Positions 45,236-57,737 are shown, numbered from the stretch's first letter. The stretch: 64,000 nt of DNA from Diphasiastrum complanatum (GCA_029204225.1 CM055093.1:30889777-30953776); one strand, 5' to 3'. Made by a program: numbers and translations. The notes: generated by a model not told the origin, from the sequence alone.

Positions 45236-47290
45236 ATGAATTCTTCTAGCCCGAAGTGCACATCCGATGGCAGTCATAATTCCAAGTTCTCCCTTTTGGG
45301 TCAGCAGCTCATGACTTACAGTTCCTTTCTGCATAACCAGCCATCTTCCAATTCTTTGGACCTTGAGTTCAGTTGTGGATCTGTATCTCATTCTCATGCA
45401 CAGCCACAGGATCATTCAATCGATCAAAACCTCATTGTGCAATCGCATGAACAATCCCAGGCACTCACAAGATCAGGTAGTGCTAGTACGAATCTTCACC
45501 AGTTGTTGGCTTTCGGCATGGGCAGTTACAGTCCCCATTCAAATGCCCAATTGGTGCAGGGAATGCAAGAATCAGTGAGCTATGTAAGAAGCAATATGCC
45601 AAGACGCCCCTCGCCTGTGGCAGATGCCTCCTCACAGGCTCTCATGACTGCACTTATGCTTCTCCAGCAAAAATTAGGGCATTTGCAGTCACTTGTACAG
45701 CTCATGGCTCGAGGTGATCAATCCAATGCTGCGATTATCCAACAACAGATGGCGACAGCCGCCGGAGTTGCGACAGTTATTTCTCAATTGGTAACAGCAG
45801 CTGCGGGCTTGCTGCCTCAAGTCCATCAACAATCAGAGCATGCTTTATGCGAACAGAGAAATCACTTTGGATCAGCATCCTCACCAGACATGACTCCCTT
45901 TCAGCAAATTGGGTCTGCGAACGCACGTGGGACAACTTTGGGAATCTCTGAGAGCAACAGTAGATTCAGTTCCTCAGCAGGTAGAGGTGAAAAACCAAAC
46001 TCAGGGTTTGAATCTGTTGTGACTGAAACTGGACTAGATGGATCGCCAGAGCTTGGCGGGCATCTATTTCGAGCACATGTAGGCAATTCCCAATACAGCA
46101 ATATGCAGAACTCTATTGAAACTATTCTTGGCAACTCTCTTCTAGGTTCTTTTGCAGCAGGTCTGGGTAGTGGTGTGGGTGGAACCACTAATCTCGAGGA
46201 AGGAAATAGAGCTCTATGTGCTGGAAATCCTTATATGTCAAACATCTCAATGGAGTTTAATTCATTTTTGGAAGATCAGGAACTTGGAGGTGGTGGGCTT
46301 AAGGACGATGAAGACGATGGAGAAGCTGAGATTCTTCCTCCTGGGTCTTATGAGTTGATTGAACTGGATGCCATGGAAATTCTCGCAGAGCATACACACT
46401 TCTGTGAAATTTGTGGGAAAGGTTTCAAGAGAGACGCAAACTTGAGAATGCACATGAGGGGCCATGGGGATGAGTATAAGACAGTTGCTGCTCTTGCAAA
46501 ACCGGAGAAGTCCACCGAGAATGCATCATTAAGAAAGCCAAGAAGATATTCTTGCCCATATCTTGGTTGCAAAAGGAACAAAAAGCACAAAAAATTTCTT
46601 CCCTTGAAGACGATGCTTTGTGTGAAAAATCACTACAGGCGAAGCCATTGCCCAAAGATGCTCACATGCACCAAGTGCAAGACAAAAAAGTTTTCTGTAG
46701 TTGCAGATCTGAAGACGCATGAAAAGCACTGTGGACGAGACAAATGGCAATGCTCTTGTGGTAATACCTTTTCTAGGAAAGACAAGCTGCTGGGACATCT
46801 GGGGCTCTTTGTTGGGCATACACCTGCAACGCCTCTGTTTGAAACGGATTTGGGTGAAAGCAGCGGGGGAATGGAAGGAGGGAAAACGGAGACAGGAAGT
46901 GCCTCTGGAAATGGAACTACTAGTATCTTTGATAAAGGCTTTGTAAGTGAATCAAATGAAACTTTGGGAACAAACAATGGATCTAAATTGGGATCTGGAT
47001 ATAGCCTAGGGCTGTCAGGCTCAAATTCTCAGAGTGTTTCAGCTGTTGGTTTTGGAGGTGCTGGTGGGTCTGCATTGAAACTGGATGGTGAACGAACAGG
47101 TGAGGAGGAAATGACTTTAGCTAGTACTCGCTTCACTTCATCTGAAGATGGGTTTGGAACCACTACCTTAGGTCCTCCAGTTGCGATTTCGTCTTCTTTT
47201 GAAAGTTGTGGATCAGGCCTGACTGGTTCTCGCATGCTGCAAGGCCTCTTGAGAAGTGAATATCTGCAAGGTTCCGTGCCAAACTCTTGA
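45236..47290 (+). CDS. STOP1-like: STOP1-like C2H2 zinc-finger transcription factor
   Basis: A continuous 684-codon frame with no intron. The ATG at 45236 is chosen because the frame upstream has only a TTG and because A is at -3. The N-terminal ~350 residues are Ser/Gln/Gly-rich, followed by an acidic stretch ([10 protein letters not shown], about residue 360). Zinc fingers: [21 protein letters not shown] from residue ~390; [20 protein letters not shown] from ~440 with [32 protein letters not shown]; and [16 protein letters not shown] from ~506. This four-finger arrangement is the signature of STOP1 (SENSITIVE TO PROTON RHIZOTOXICITY 1), a nuclear factor known in flowering plants for acid and aluminium tolerance genes. 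The ~150-residue Gly/Ser-rich C-terminus is longer than in Arabidopsis STOP1 (about 500 residues in total). It is the only intact gene here. Confidence 0.95.
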   Translation: MNSSSPKCTSDGSHNSKFSLLGQQLMTYSSFLHNQPSSNSLDLEFSCGSVSHSHAQPQDHSIDQNLIVQSHEQSQALTRSGSASTNLHQLLAFGMGSYSPHSNAQLVQGMQESVSYVRSNMPRRPSPVADASSQALMTALMLLQQKLGHLQSLVQLMARGDQSNAAIIQQQMATAAGVATVISQLVTAAAGLLPQVHQQSEHALCEQRNHFGSASSPDMTPFQQIGSANARGTTLGISESNSRFSSSAGRGEKPNSGFESVVTETGLDGSPELGGHLFRAHVGNSQYSNMQNSIETILGNSLLGSFAAGLGSGVGGTTNLEEGNRALCAGNPYMSNISMEFNSFLEDQELGGGGLKDDEDDGEAEILPPGSYELIELDAMEILAEHTHFCEICGKGFKRDANLRMHMRGHGDEYKTVAALAKPEKSTENASLRKPRRYSCPYLGCKRNKKHKKFLPLKTMLCVKNHYRRSHCPKMLTCTKCKTKKFSVVADLKTHEKHCGRDKWQCSCGNTFSRKDKLLGHLGLFVGHTPATPLFETDLGESSGGMEGGKTETGSASGNGTTSIFDKGFVSESNETLGTNNGSKLGSGYSLGLSGSNSQSVSAVGFGGAGGSALKLDGERTGEEEMTLASTRFTSSEDGFGTTTLGPPVAISSSFESCGSGLTGSRMLQGLLRSEYLQGSVPNS

Positions 47291-48420
47291 ATAAAAAATG
47301 CAAATGACTTGCTACTCCGAAAATGAATAAGATATCTCTTGGGTCGACTGGATATACAGTCTTGTTGTATCAGCTAAGATTTGTACTGAAAGGAGCAAAA
47401 GTTTCCAGTTAGTTTGTTGTTGTTGAATAGACTATGCACGCGTAATAAGAAAATTTGTGTCCTAGGCGCTGCAAAACGATCCAGAACTGGAAGGTGAATC
47501 TTTGTGATCGGATTCTATGTTGCTCTTTGTTTGAAAAGACTTCCCAGTGGATGCTTCTACCTGTCATGACAGTGTGGGTGACAAACTGCAAAGATCTCCA
47601 GTCAAGCTCGCAAATGCTTTTCAAGAAGACTACACGTGCTTGATTGGATTTACTAGTAGGTTGAAATAACTATGTGCCGTGAAACCAGTAGTAATTTGCT
47701 GCTATCCAGAATCTTATGCCTGGAAAGAAAATTCTGTGGTGCCTGCAGCCTGGCAACATAATTTTTGTGGAAATCAGATTGTTTCGATGGTAGTAAGGGT
47801 CGGGGATTGTGCACGTTCAATCCATTTGCTCTTTGGATAGTGTGGAAGTTTGTGTCCTGAGGTAACCTTGCAGTCCTGTTGAACGCAAAACATGACAGCT
47901 GATATTTTTACTAAGGTTCACGGAACAAATCATGCCTTCGGGAACAATTTTAGTTGGAAAAGTGGGTCTTGGATAGACTAGGAAGTCAATGAACAATCTG
48001 ATTTCTCTGTACCAGTCTGCTCTGGTTTTGTTTTGTATCACTTTTCCAAGTTTTAAGCACCAGTCAGTTGGTTAGCAAGTTATCTGTTTGATCAAATCCT
48101 TGATTCTCAGCTTGATTAGTCAGCATACTCAGTTGCATGAGAGAGCCTTTCAATGCTTGTGAGTTCTAAGATAGTTATCTTGCTATTTATGCAGGTTCTT
48201 ACATGTTTGGGCACTCTAAGTTTGAATTTTCAACAATGGCTCTATGTGATACTGAGATGGGGCTTTAGTCAGCTGCAAGCTAGAGAAGTTCAGTATTTTA
48301 GTAATCTTCCCTCTCCTAAATGTCCTTATTATCTGATTTCCCTTTGCACAGGTATGTCAGTGGGATTCTGTTAAGTGGTGGAGGTGCTTGGATTTATTAC
48401 AGGTGGACAATGCTTGAGCC
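47291..48420 (+). other. Probable 3' UTR and downstream region of STOP1-like gene
   Basis: AATAAA overlaps the stop codon (47290-47295), too early to be the only signal. TTTGCACAG/GTATG near 48350 and TTATGCAG near 48190 could be splice-like sites but are unsupported. No other gene seen. Confidence 0.4.
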
Positions 48421-48470
48421 TCCTCTCCTCCCATGGCACCCAGGAGTGTTGCAATGGCATCCAAAATCAT

Positions 48471-48641
48471 GTTGTCATTATTACCCAAATTCTTGTTGAT
48501 GTTATCCACATACTCCAGGAAAGTGACCCCTCTTAGCTTCCTACTTACATAGAATTGTTGTCATTATTACATAAATTGTTGTTGATGTTATCCACATCCT
48601 CTATGAAAGTGACCCCCCTTAGCTTCCTACTTACATAGAAT
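48471..48641 (+). repeat. 86-bp tandem duplication
   Basis: Two adjacent copies starting GTTGTCATTATTAC at 48471 and 48557, ending TTACATAGAATTG, nearly identical. Confidence 0.92.
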
Positions 48642-50435
48642 TGTGCCTCCATATGATAATCCTAGTGTTTCTATAGCTGCCTTTGACACCATAATTCTAT
48701 AAGTATGGCCTCCAAATGTAGCCCTAAAGTTCTACTATTTGGGGTTCCAAGTCTTGTATGTTTGTTGAACCAACGATGTCTCTTGCGCTACAATGGGTTT
48801 ATTTTCAAGTCAATTGGTAGGCCTCCAAAACCATGTTGCCCATATGTGCCCACTGGCTTATGAGATATATCGTATCCAATTTGATGACGTATTTTTGGAA
48901 GCTTGGTTGAGCTTTCTCTTTGTTTGAAGTTAAGAGCAGTGACGTCATCCTCTCCCACTTTGTAATGGATGTTCATGTTTTGGTCATTTAAGGACGTCTC
49001 AAAGGATGAGTGAACCTTCTTAAAAGGTCTTAGCGTTCAGCGAGTCATTTGTCCCCCTTGGTCTCGTGGCACAATTGACTCCATCAAAATGCTAAGTTAT
49101 TTAAGGGTTAATGATTAAGAAGCTAAAATTACTAATTTTAGTAGTATTAAGCGTACTAGATATGGTAATGTCATCCCGAGTTGCAAGGGGAGCTAGTTGG
49201 CAAGTCAAATATCAGTCGCAAATGTGGAAAAAAAATGGCAAGAGGTTAGCTAGCAACGCTAATAGAGGTTGATACTCACATCTATATATTACCCTCCCTA
49301 TGTGAGCATGATCTTTCTTACACATTGAGGTAGATATGTTGATGTGAAATGAAACCGTGTTGAGTAGCTATGAGTTACGATGACCCATGGGAGGGACCAT
49401 GAGACAAATGGAGCTTGCCACTGTACCTTTTACAAATATTGTTGGCTCATGTGGTAGTACACGAGACGAGTATGACTTTTAAGATGTGAGATGTAACAAG
49501 TGCTACCATGTATTATTCATGGCACTTGTCCTTTTGGAAAACAATAATTATGGTATATTGACTTGTGTGAAAAACCAGCAAGTATGGTTGATCACCTATG
49601 TTGCATGGCGAGGACTATGCAAGTATTAAAATAAGGCTACTTGCCACTCTAGCCTCCAGTAGAACTAAGTGTGATGAGCAAAAGGTTATCCTTGGTGAGT
49701 ACAATTGACACCTTAGCAAAATTCGAGTTCGTGCTTTGGATATGCCCGTCGTCGTGGCAATCTGGGTGACGGGCGGTCCGGTCTCAAATGGTCGGAAGTG
49801 CCCTGAAATGGCCGTCAGATGGCCGTAAATAGCATTCATTTCAAAAGTCTAAAGACTGAGCATACCATTCAATATGACAGAATAAGTTAAAGCATATGTT
49901 TTTAGCAGATGTTTTCAAACATAAGTGCTATCACAATCGTAGTCCAGCAAGGATTGCTTGTGGTGAATGTAATTCTGACGATCTACGAATAATCCAAGAA
50001 GTGTTCGTTTTTTCCTCACCATGCCGGGTGGCAATGAGATGCTATCTCTGTGGAATAGTTATGTGCAATACTAGAGTGGTGTTGTCTGGGAGGCAAACCA
50101 AAGATTGTATACGGTCTCCCCAGGAGCTATAACTTACACTCTCAACGTCATTCTTGAGATAGTCAAGGAAACATGTAAATCATGGCCAATATCACTATTA
50201 GAATGAACATAAATTGATGGCTTATGGGTCGGCCAAATTCTAAACATTTGCATACTGTTTAGACTTATGGGACCATAGACCACCACTGCACATAGCTCTA
50301 TGTATTTAAATAATCAGTTTTAAAAAAATCAAAAGCTTGGAAGTATGTAAAACTTCTATAAAATTAGGTGAGTAACCAATTTGTACATCGTTCAGGGTTT
50401 CAAACTTCACGAGTAGAAGCAACATACCAAGAAGC
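48642..50435. other. Intergenic, no gene recognised
   Basis: No coding, RNA or transposon domain recognised. At 49735-49830 a GC-richer patch has GGTCGGAAGTGCCCTGAAATGGCC, still without a known match. Confidence 0.5.
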
Positions 50436-50439
50436 TATC

Positions 50440-51300
50440 TAGAGTCCAGAGGGAGAATTATGGAAGCAGGCAATGTTAGAGGAGATCGAGTTGATGAGGC
50501 AAAACGAGGCATGGACATTAGAGCCACTGCCAAAAAATAGAAATGTAGTCGACTACAAGTGGGTGTACAAGAAAAAGCTAAAATCAGATGGCACTATTGG
50601 CCGCTACAAAGCAAGGCTTGTCGCGAAGGGCTACACGCAGAGATATGGTGTTGACTATTTCGACACATATTCTCCCATGGTCAAGATGACAAGCATAAGG
50701 CTACTCCTTGCATAAGCCCCGCAGTACAATCTGGTAATTCACCAGAGTGACGGGAAAACAGCCTTTCTCCACGGAGATCTAGAGAAGAAAATCTGCATGA
50801 AGCAACCTGAAGGCTATGAAGACCCCGACAACAAACAATATGTCTGTCGATTGTAGAGATGCATCTACAGTCTAAAACAGGCATCACGAGTGGTACAAAA
50901 AGCTTGATGGTCTTCTAAAGTCTCTAGACTTCAATCCTACTCAACCAGACTACAATGTGTACATCAAAAGAGTAGGAAAGGATTTTGTGATACTGACCAT
51001 TTTTGTGGATGATTCGTTGATGATAGGAAATTCCTTGATGCTGATCAAAGACACGAAGAGTCAGATTTCTAAAGACTACGAAATCACAGATCTTGGAGAA
51101 GCAACAAAATGCCTAGGGTTGGAGATCAGAAGAGATCGAACAAAGGGCGAAATACACTTGAGTCAGTGTGAATATGCCATAAAAGTGCTGAAGCAGTACC
51201 GCATGATGGACTGCAAAGAGACAACCACAACAATGATAGCTGGAGCCAAGCTCACGAAACAGGATTGCCCAAAAACGGATCAAGAACAAAATTCTTTGCA
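50440..51300 (+). pseudogene. Ty1/copia reverse transcriptase fragment
   Basis: The plus-strand frame reads [60 protein letters not shown], then a stop (50713), then DGKTAFLHGDLEKKICMKQP, a stop at 50854, CIYSLKQASR, and after a frame change the catalytic IFVDDSLMIGN near 51000-51030 and EITDLGEATKCLGLEIRRDR. Similarity stops near 51290. The catalytic YVDD is FVDD. It is the same family as the 7455-7711 piece. No gag, integrase or LTR attached. Confidence 0.9.
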
Positions 51301-51731
51301 CGTTGGAAATGCTTCAGAAATGGGATTTTGTTTGTCCCTCGTAAGAGTGTGAAGAGCGAAAGAGTGTGAAGCCATAGTAGCCTTCGCCATCGAAGATGCA
51401 CCTCCACCTCTACTGGACAGACAGTAAAAGCGAATCTGCAAAAACATCAAGTAAAAAAGAATAAGAACTTTACAAGGAAGTGCATGATATTAGTAAGATG
51501 CTAAGCATAAACGTCTGATGACAGACCTTCATCATAAAGATGCAAGATAAAAAGTAGATCGTTTATTTTCTCGCACAGCTACTACAACTGAGTAATCATC
51601 TACCAACAGAAACCATTTGAAAAAAGTAAGATTCAAAATAATCACGATTGATAAGGAAACCAAGCGCACTTCTGTTGTTACAAATCATCAACGATAGCAA
51701 GAAGACACTTTTGTGCTTGCATTGGCCCGAT

Positions 51732-51872
<141 letters not shown>

Positions 51873-51904
51873 AATTGGGTGAGAGGGGGGAAAGTAGAGT
51901 ATAG

Positions 51905-52019
<115 letters not shown>

Positions 52020-52039
52020 GGTATAGAAGAGAGATAGAG

Positions 52040-52216
52040 GAGGCTCATTACATGCATGCATGGGGAGGAGGGCCATGCATCATCATGCATCCTCCTCCCC
52101 AAGTTTTTTAGCTAGAAAAAGCTCATGCATGGGTGAGGGGAGGAGGATGCATGGGTGCACCCATACACATGCGCAAAAGTGTACATAAGTTTTATATATA
52201 TATATATATATATAGA
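52040..52216 (-). mobile_element. Helitron-like 5' end region (minus strand)
   Basis: On the minus strand this begins TC followed by (TA)n (52193-52214) and then AAACTTATGTACACTTTTGC, GCATGTGTATGGGTGCACCC, CCCCTCACCCATGCATGAGC and GGGGAGGAGGATGCATG. The same order occurs at 59074-59270, 61712-62230 and 62815-62990. It starts at the base after CTAG of the neighbouring unit. TC is the known 5' terminus of Helitrons. Its 3' end and content further left were not identified. Confidence 0.6.
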
Positions 52217-52245
52217 CTAGTAAAGAGTGCCCGTCGTTGACGGGC
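52217..52245 (-). mobile_element. Helitron-like 3' end (hairpin and CTAG, minus strand)
   Basis: On the minus strand: perfect 7-bp hairpin GCCCGTC-AAC-GACGGGC (52245-52229), then ACTCTTTA, then CTAG (52220-52217). A short hairpin a few bases before a CTRR terminus is the known structure of Helitron 3' ends. The unit's body extends to the right (52246 onward), including the minisatellite at 52385-52790. Confidence 0.65.
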
Positions 52246-52384
52246 AATGGCGGCCGATCTAGGTGGCGGCCGATGATCTGGAAATTGAGTATCTCGTTGA
52301 CGGGAGATGATTTTTCGATGATTTGGAAATTTAGTATCTCCTCGTTGACAGGCAGTGTCAAATTTTTCGGGACTGGGAGGGGAG

Positions 52385-52790
52385 TGTCGCATTCTTTGGA
52401 CAGTGCTCTCCAAAAGATGCAACACTCCCCTCCTAGTCCCGAAAAAATTGACATTGCCCTCCAAAAATGCGATACTGCCCTCCAAAAGATGCGACACTCC
52501 CCTCCCATTCCCGAAAAATGCGACACTGCCCTCCAAAGATGTGACACTGCCCTCCAAAAATGCGACACTACCATTCAAAAGATGCGACATTGCCCTCCAA
52601 AGATGCGACAATGCCCTCCAAAAGATGCGTCACTGCCCTCCGAAGATGCGACATTGCCCTCCAAAAGATGCGACACTCCCCTCCCAGTCCTGAAAAATGC
52701 GACACTGCCCTCCAAAGATGCGACACTGCCCTCCAAAGATGCGACACTGCCCTCCAAAAGATGGACACTACCCTCCAAAGATGCGACACG
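52385..52790 (+). repeat. ~20-bp minisatellite next to a Helitron-like 3' end
   Basis: About 19 degenerate units of GATGCGACACTGCCCTCCAA, with a higher-order variant unit (ACTCCCCTCCCA-TCC-GAAAAAT) three times. Frames crossing it are long on both strands but are repeat translation. Confidence 0.93.
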
Positions 52791-54230
52791 ATGGTTAAAG
52801 GCAGGGATAAAAATATTTTATCATTGATTTCGACAACCCTTGGGCCTCTACAAACAACACCCTTACGTCGTTGGCTTTTTGCAGTGATGGAGTCTACTTG
52901 TCATTGTGTTTGTAACTCAAGTATTAAGATTGGCCTACATGAATCCAGCTGAGAATGTTATTTCGACCTCATGTATCTCATACGTTTATTACCCCAAGCG
53001 AAATGGTATGCAGGCCATTCAGATACAAAGGTAATAAATACATCAGATTGCTACATCGAGTGCATATCAAGCTAATAAATACATCAGACCACAATTGCTT
53101 CATAAATGATGTGAGTTCTAAAAATCATTGTATTGAATTATTCTTCATGCATTTATTTAGTATGTCGCAAAATACTACTATGTTATCGTTTGTATAGTTG
53201 TTTATGGAAGGGAGGGCCATAATTTTGGACTGAATGTGAGAATAAATCTGATAATAAGGTAAGGAAGAGGCTAATATCAGTTAACAATGACTTTCCTAAC
53301 AACGACCCCATAATAATACAATTTCTTTTCTTTTATGCACTGGTTGTTGTTTGGTATTTCATTGAGAAGTTCTAAAGAGAATATATATTTCTGGGCATGG
53401 TGAACAACTTTGACATGTATGGACGCGTACAGATATGTATGGACCCTTCATCTTTGGTGTGTGCATATGTATGGATAGAACATAGTGACCAAAAAAAAAA
53501 AATGACATAGACACCCATTTTTTCAAAAAGTTAAAAATTGTTTGAAAATCTGCCAAAATATTGAATATCATTTATTAAGATTATTTAAATATTAAGAAAG
53601 TTACATTTTGTTATAATTTACAAATATGTAAAAACATAAGTTATTAATTTTTTTACCACTTCCATATTTGTCTCTATTGCAAAATTCCAAATATGAACAA
53701 ATTATTGATTATTATTTTTTTAGAATAATTTCAAATTTCATACTTTGAAAGTTAAACTTTTGGAAAAAAAAATTAAAATTTTAAGTGATTTGAACAATAA
53801 AAAAATTCTAAAATTAATTTATTTGTTGATTTTTTTTTTAAAATACACATATTTCACTTATTTATGACTAATTATGACGTAATTTTATTAATACCTAGAA
53901 TTGATTGTTTTGAAAAATGGACATTACAAAAAATTTGTGAAAAATGTATCATTTGAGATTATCAATCTTGCTCCTCGTATTAGTACCACCAATTTTTTTA
54001 AAAATTAGGGGTTTTACAATTTGAGACTCTTAAAACAAAAGGCTGGAATCACATTTGCCCAAGGTTTTAGATCAACTGAATACAAATCTATAATGAGATT
54101 TGTGTGAGAAACACAAAAGCCAAGAGCAACCAAAGGAAGAGTTTTGGTTTATTCAAGTTTGGTATCCAAAAAATTTATATCTTTGTTTGGAATCTATGTT
54201 GAAAATTTTGCATGTTGTGCAAATTTGAGA
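52791..54230. other. AT-rich intergenic stretch
   Basis: Very AT-rich from about 53470 to 54000 with poly-A/T runs. No gene or element end recognised. Confidence 0.5.
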
Positions 54231-54234
54231 TGAA

Positions 54235-54570
54235 GTGAATGCAGCGATGGATTATAGTGGGGAAGTAAGGAAATTGGCGAAGCTTCTTATGGCATTTATG
54301 TCGGGAGATTTGAATCTTAGCTCCAAGAATTTGGAAAAGTGTCTCGGAGACGAATTCATGCAAACTTTTCTAATAAACTACTATCCACTTTGTTCCAATC
54401 TGGAACTCATTTCACATCAACTCTCATTCAGATCCTTGCGCATTGACAGTGCTCATGCAGGATGAGGTTGGTTTGACTTCAAGCCCTTGGCATTTGTTAT
54501 CAATGTGGGTGACGAAGTAGAGATATGCAACAAACTAAAGCAATCCAACCACACCTATAACATTGTACCA
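54235..54570 (+). pseudogene. 2-oxoglutarate/Fe(II) oxygenase gene fragment
   Basis: The plus-strand frame reads YSGEVRKLAKLLMAFMS, LEKCLGDEFMQTFLINYYPLC (usually NYYPPCP); a frameshift then exposes HSDPCALTVLMQDEVGL in a second frame, where H-x-D (54425-54433) is the iron-binding motif; a third block KPLAFVINVGDEVEI returns to the first frame. These are consecutive blocks of DOXC-type oxygenases (DMR6, flavonoid and related enzymes). The second iron-binding histidine region continues only as QSNH. Two frameshifts mean it is non-functional. The specific substrate class cannot be told. Confidence 0.82.
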
Positions 54571-54660
54571 GATGTGCTGGTTTTAAGATCATAACTCAAA
54601 AACTCATCTAAACTTTGAATATTTTTTTTTAAAAGGATTAATAGAATGGGATCGTCAGAT

Positions 54661-54760
54661 TAGGTTAGATTGAGTCGAGGAGGATGCCCCATGCATCTAT
54701 GCATTCTCCTCCACTCCTTCTCTCCCTCTAAATTCAAAATTCAAATTTCTCTCTCTCTCT
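54661..54760 (+). mobile_element. Possible Helitron-like 5' subterminal remnant
   Basis: GAGGAGGATGCCCCATGCAT...CTCCTCC...AAATTCAAATTTC resembles the subterminal region at 62930-63110 and 58780-58860. No TC/TA start is present before it. If real, it may be the left part of the unit ending at 59073. Confidence 0.35.
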
Positions 54761-55462
54761 CCTTCCTGCATGCCTCCATCGCTCCCTCGTGCTCCATCTC
54801 TCTCGCCCTCCCATCTTCATCTCTTTCTCCCTGTTGCTCCATCACGCCCCCCCTCTCTCTGTCTCTCCCTTGTCTCTCCCTCCTGCCTGCTCTTCCTAAT
54901 CTAATCTCCATCAGAAAATCCTCTCGCCTCTCGCTCAGTTCTCTTCTTATCCTATCCTGCTCTGTTGGGTGCCTGACTCAGTTGATATGTGAAGTGTAAA
55001 TATTTATTGCTTTGATTTGGGAGGAAGAGTAAGTAGTAAGTAGTAGGCAGTGAGGTATGTATAATGCATCGGTCTTCAGACGCCCCGTGATTCTGGTTTC
55101 GAATTCTTTGTTTTCGACCATCCCCAAGATGATAATCTTCTCGTCCCTCGGTGACGTGCCTGATATAAGCTGAATATGGATGGTGTTTGTACTCGAGCAT
55201 GTTCATTTGCCATTAAGTAAAATTGCCCTGGTTTACCTTTTGCGTGAGGATGTTTGCTTTCACCTCCGACTTTCGTGTTTTGTGGCAGCAGCTAGATTCC
55301 AAAGGACTCTATCTTCAATGATCCTTTGAAGCTTTTTCAACTCAGCAGTATTCGTCTTTGGTTTCTTCTACATTTGGCCAAACCCTATAATATTGCACTG
55401 AAATCAATTGAAACTAGGCATATATGTAACTGTGAATGCCTTTGGTATAGAAGGAATAGAGG

Positions 55463-56028
55463 ATGTACGTTGTTGGACGGCTAGGCACCTATATTTCCCA
55501 GGGAGTATACACCGTCTCAGCCCCTTTCCAACCCTTCGGAGGTGCAGTTGACATCATCGTAGTGCAACAAGAGGATGGGAGCTTCAAAAGCACACCCTGG
55601 AGTATTAGGTTTGAAAAATTCCAAGGTGTTCTTAAACAACTGGAGACACAAGTGGATAAGCTGTTAATGACGTGGACGCTGATTTTCATATGTATTTAGA
55701 TAGCACAGGTGAAGCTTACTTTCTTCAAGATTCAGATTCTGATGTTGATGAAGTAGTGTTGTCACTGTCATCATCTCGGGATGAGACTTCAGCTACTCTC
55801 ACTCCTCAGATCAATAAACCTGAAGATGACAATCAGGGGGATATTGAACAGGAAATATCCACGCAATTTGTTTCTGAGCAGGAAATTGTCAAGGACGATC
55901 AATTTACTGAAGAAGAACATGAGTTAAAGCCCTCAATTACAGAATCCGATAGTTTTTTTTATCAGAACTCGCGATCAAAGGCTCCAAAGATGTGGCAAAA
56001 TCGGCACATGGTTCGGGTAGCTTCTTGA
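55463..56028 (+). pseudogene. PAH-like: Lipin/PAH phosphatidate phosphatase N-terminal exon, frameshifted
   Basis: From ATG 55463: [40 protein letters not shown] and [19 protein letters not shown], the conserved N-LIP domain of lipins. A frameshift near 55665 separates it from [20 protein letters not shown] in another frame, which runs on through an acidic, low-complexity region to a stop at 56026. Lipins dephosphorylate phosphatidic acid to diacylglycerol; the catalytic C-LIP domain (DxDxT) is not in this window. The block could be a captured fragment in the unit ending at 59073, or a broken gene 5' end. A CT-rich leader-like stretch lies at 54715-54900. Confidence 0.85.
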
Positions 56029-56549
56029 AAGCATTGATGTTTCCAGCAAATGAGCTGCCAATTGATCAGTCAGGGATAGATGGCGATTACAATGTCATTT
56101 TTTCCTCTTTGAATATATAAATTTTGAAAATAAGAGTTCATTTACTTTCTACATTTTTTTAGACTGATACTTTGCAGCTTCTAGATCTAATAGTTTCTTC
56201 ATACAGGCCGAGAGGAGATATCTTCCCATCCTACAGTCGCATGCTTATTGGAAGTAGCAGTATCCCCTTTCTAAAAAATATATGCAGGTAGGACATGCGT
56301 GACAGATTAGCCAAACTGAAAATATTACCAGCTGAGAGCTGCTTTTTCGGTTTGAACAACAAACTCATCAGAAGTAAGGCCTTTGAGACTCTTAAACACT
56401 GATTCATGTGCTGCAGTCTATATAGGAGAATATAAGACTCAACTTCTAAACATTGCTCCAGTTTTGTCCTTTATTTTTGAACAACTAGCAATGCAATTTT
56501 GTCCTCCTAATTGTCGGCAAATTTTGATTTAAATTTTGGGTTGCATTGT

Positions 56550-56692
56550 CTGTAGACTCTGCTGGGCATCCTGATAGCCAGAGCCAGTTTGACACTGTCC
56601 TGACAGGGCCATTGGCGCGCATTCTTGACAGCAATAAACGAGTTCAAGAAGCTGCATGTTCTGCTTTTGCGACACTCGAAGAAGTATTTTTC
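56550..56692 (+). pseudogene. Transportin (importin-beta type) exon fragment
   Basis: The plus-strand reading [19 protein letters not shown] (about 56625-56680) matches a highly conserved HEAT-repeat segment of transportin-1, preceded by [15 protein letters not shown]. Only one exon-sized piece is seen, followed by a stop. Transportins carry RNA-binding proteins into the nucleus. It lies 0.5 kb after the PAH fragment in the same orientation, although the two genes are unrelated, which suggests capture rather than a gene locus. Confidence 0.75.
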
Positions 56693-56699
56693 TGAACAT

Positions 56700-57620
56700 C
56701 GAAACAATGTAATTATGTGTCCTAATTGTTGGCAAATATTGATTTAAATGTGAGATATGCGAATAAGTAATGAAAGGATTGTTGTTCAAAACAATGTAAT
56801 TATGTGTTCTGTTAGACTTTGTGTTTGGTTGTTGATGTAGTTTTTGAGGCCAAATTACGATGTGTTCTAATGTTTTCTCTTATATGTTGTCCTTCACTTT
56901 CTACGGCTTCGGTGTTCTTTTATTAGATTACCCTTGATGTGGCTGATTAGAGTTCGATGTGGCTCCCAAGCTGAAGTTGAACTTTCCTTTTTTAAATAGT
57001 TAAAGAGTTCATAGCTGAATGTGAGACTGAGGTTTCAATGATTCATTGTGGTTGAGTGCAGTTTTCAAAACAAAATGTAATATCTAGATTGTGTCTGGGT
57101 TGCCAATCATGGTTGCTATTTCAGATCCATGTACTTCTGATATGTATCCTTGGTTCCCTTACAATCTACAGTGCATGTCATCATCCAATGTACTTCACTC
57201 CGCCAGCTTAAAAATCTAAAAACATAGGTTTTTAATACCACTTTAGAATGTGCTTAGGTGCCACAAAGAAGCAAACCTGATCAAGGCATTCTTCTCCTGC
57301 CTTTTTTTCATCTGCATCACTACTGAGGGCTAGCTGCAGCACCGATACAAGAGTGGGCAGATCCATTAAAATTTTATCAATATGACCTCAACCAATATCA
57401 AGCTGATTGCACAGTCCAAATTGATTTGCCAAAGCTGAATATATTTTCATAAATATCAAATGAAATAATGCATAAGATTAAGTTGACAGTGATACATATA
57501 GATGATAGGGACATAACACTTCGGATATCGATATTCATAGATAGCAATTTCTCAGCGTATTGTTCTTTACTTTTCTCTATGTATGTTGAATTTGAATGAT
57601 TTGGATGGCCCATCGATGAG
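56700..57620. other. Intergenic, no gene recognised
   Basis: AT-rich. Includes a short duplicate of ACAATGTAATTATGTGTYCT near 56705 and 56790. No coding supported. Confidence 0.45.
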
Positions 57621-57623
57621 TGG

Positions 57624-57652
57624 GGGTAAGCCCGTCTCTGACGGGCTTACCC
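57624..57652. other. Perfect 13-bp hairpin related to the Helitron-like termini
   Basis: GGGTAAGCCCGTC and GACGGGCTTACCC with a TCT loop. Its core CCCGTC/GACGGG is the same as the Helitron-like hairpins, and nearby GGTCGATGG resembles the sequence beside them, but no CTRR follows on either strand. Confidence 0.85.
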
Positions 57653-57737
57653 ACTACAGCCAATGATTTGGATGGCGGTCGATGGTCGATTTGTGTGACC
57701 TTGTGTGTGTGCCGGCAAAAATGTCACGCTTTGCTGA

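Noticed and set aside
45149-47235. Antisense and shifted frames over the STOP1-like gene
   Set aside because: Shadows of a conserved coding sequence.
48350-48362. Splice junction or second gene after STOP1
   Set aside because: A CAG/GTATG match alone is not enough and no coding flanks it.
52083-52952. Overlapping frames with repeated CDTALQKMRHS or LEGSVASLEG motifs on both strands
   Set aside because: They follow from the 20-bp minisatellite, whose near-20-bp period rotates through frames; no conserved domain.
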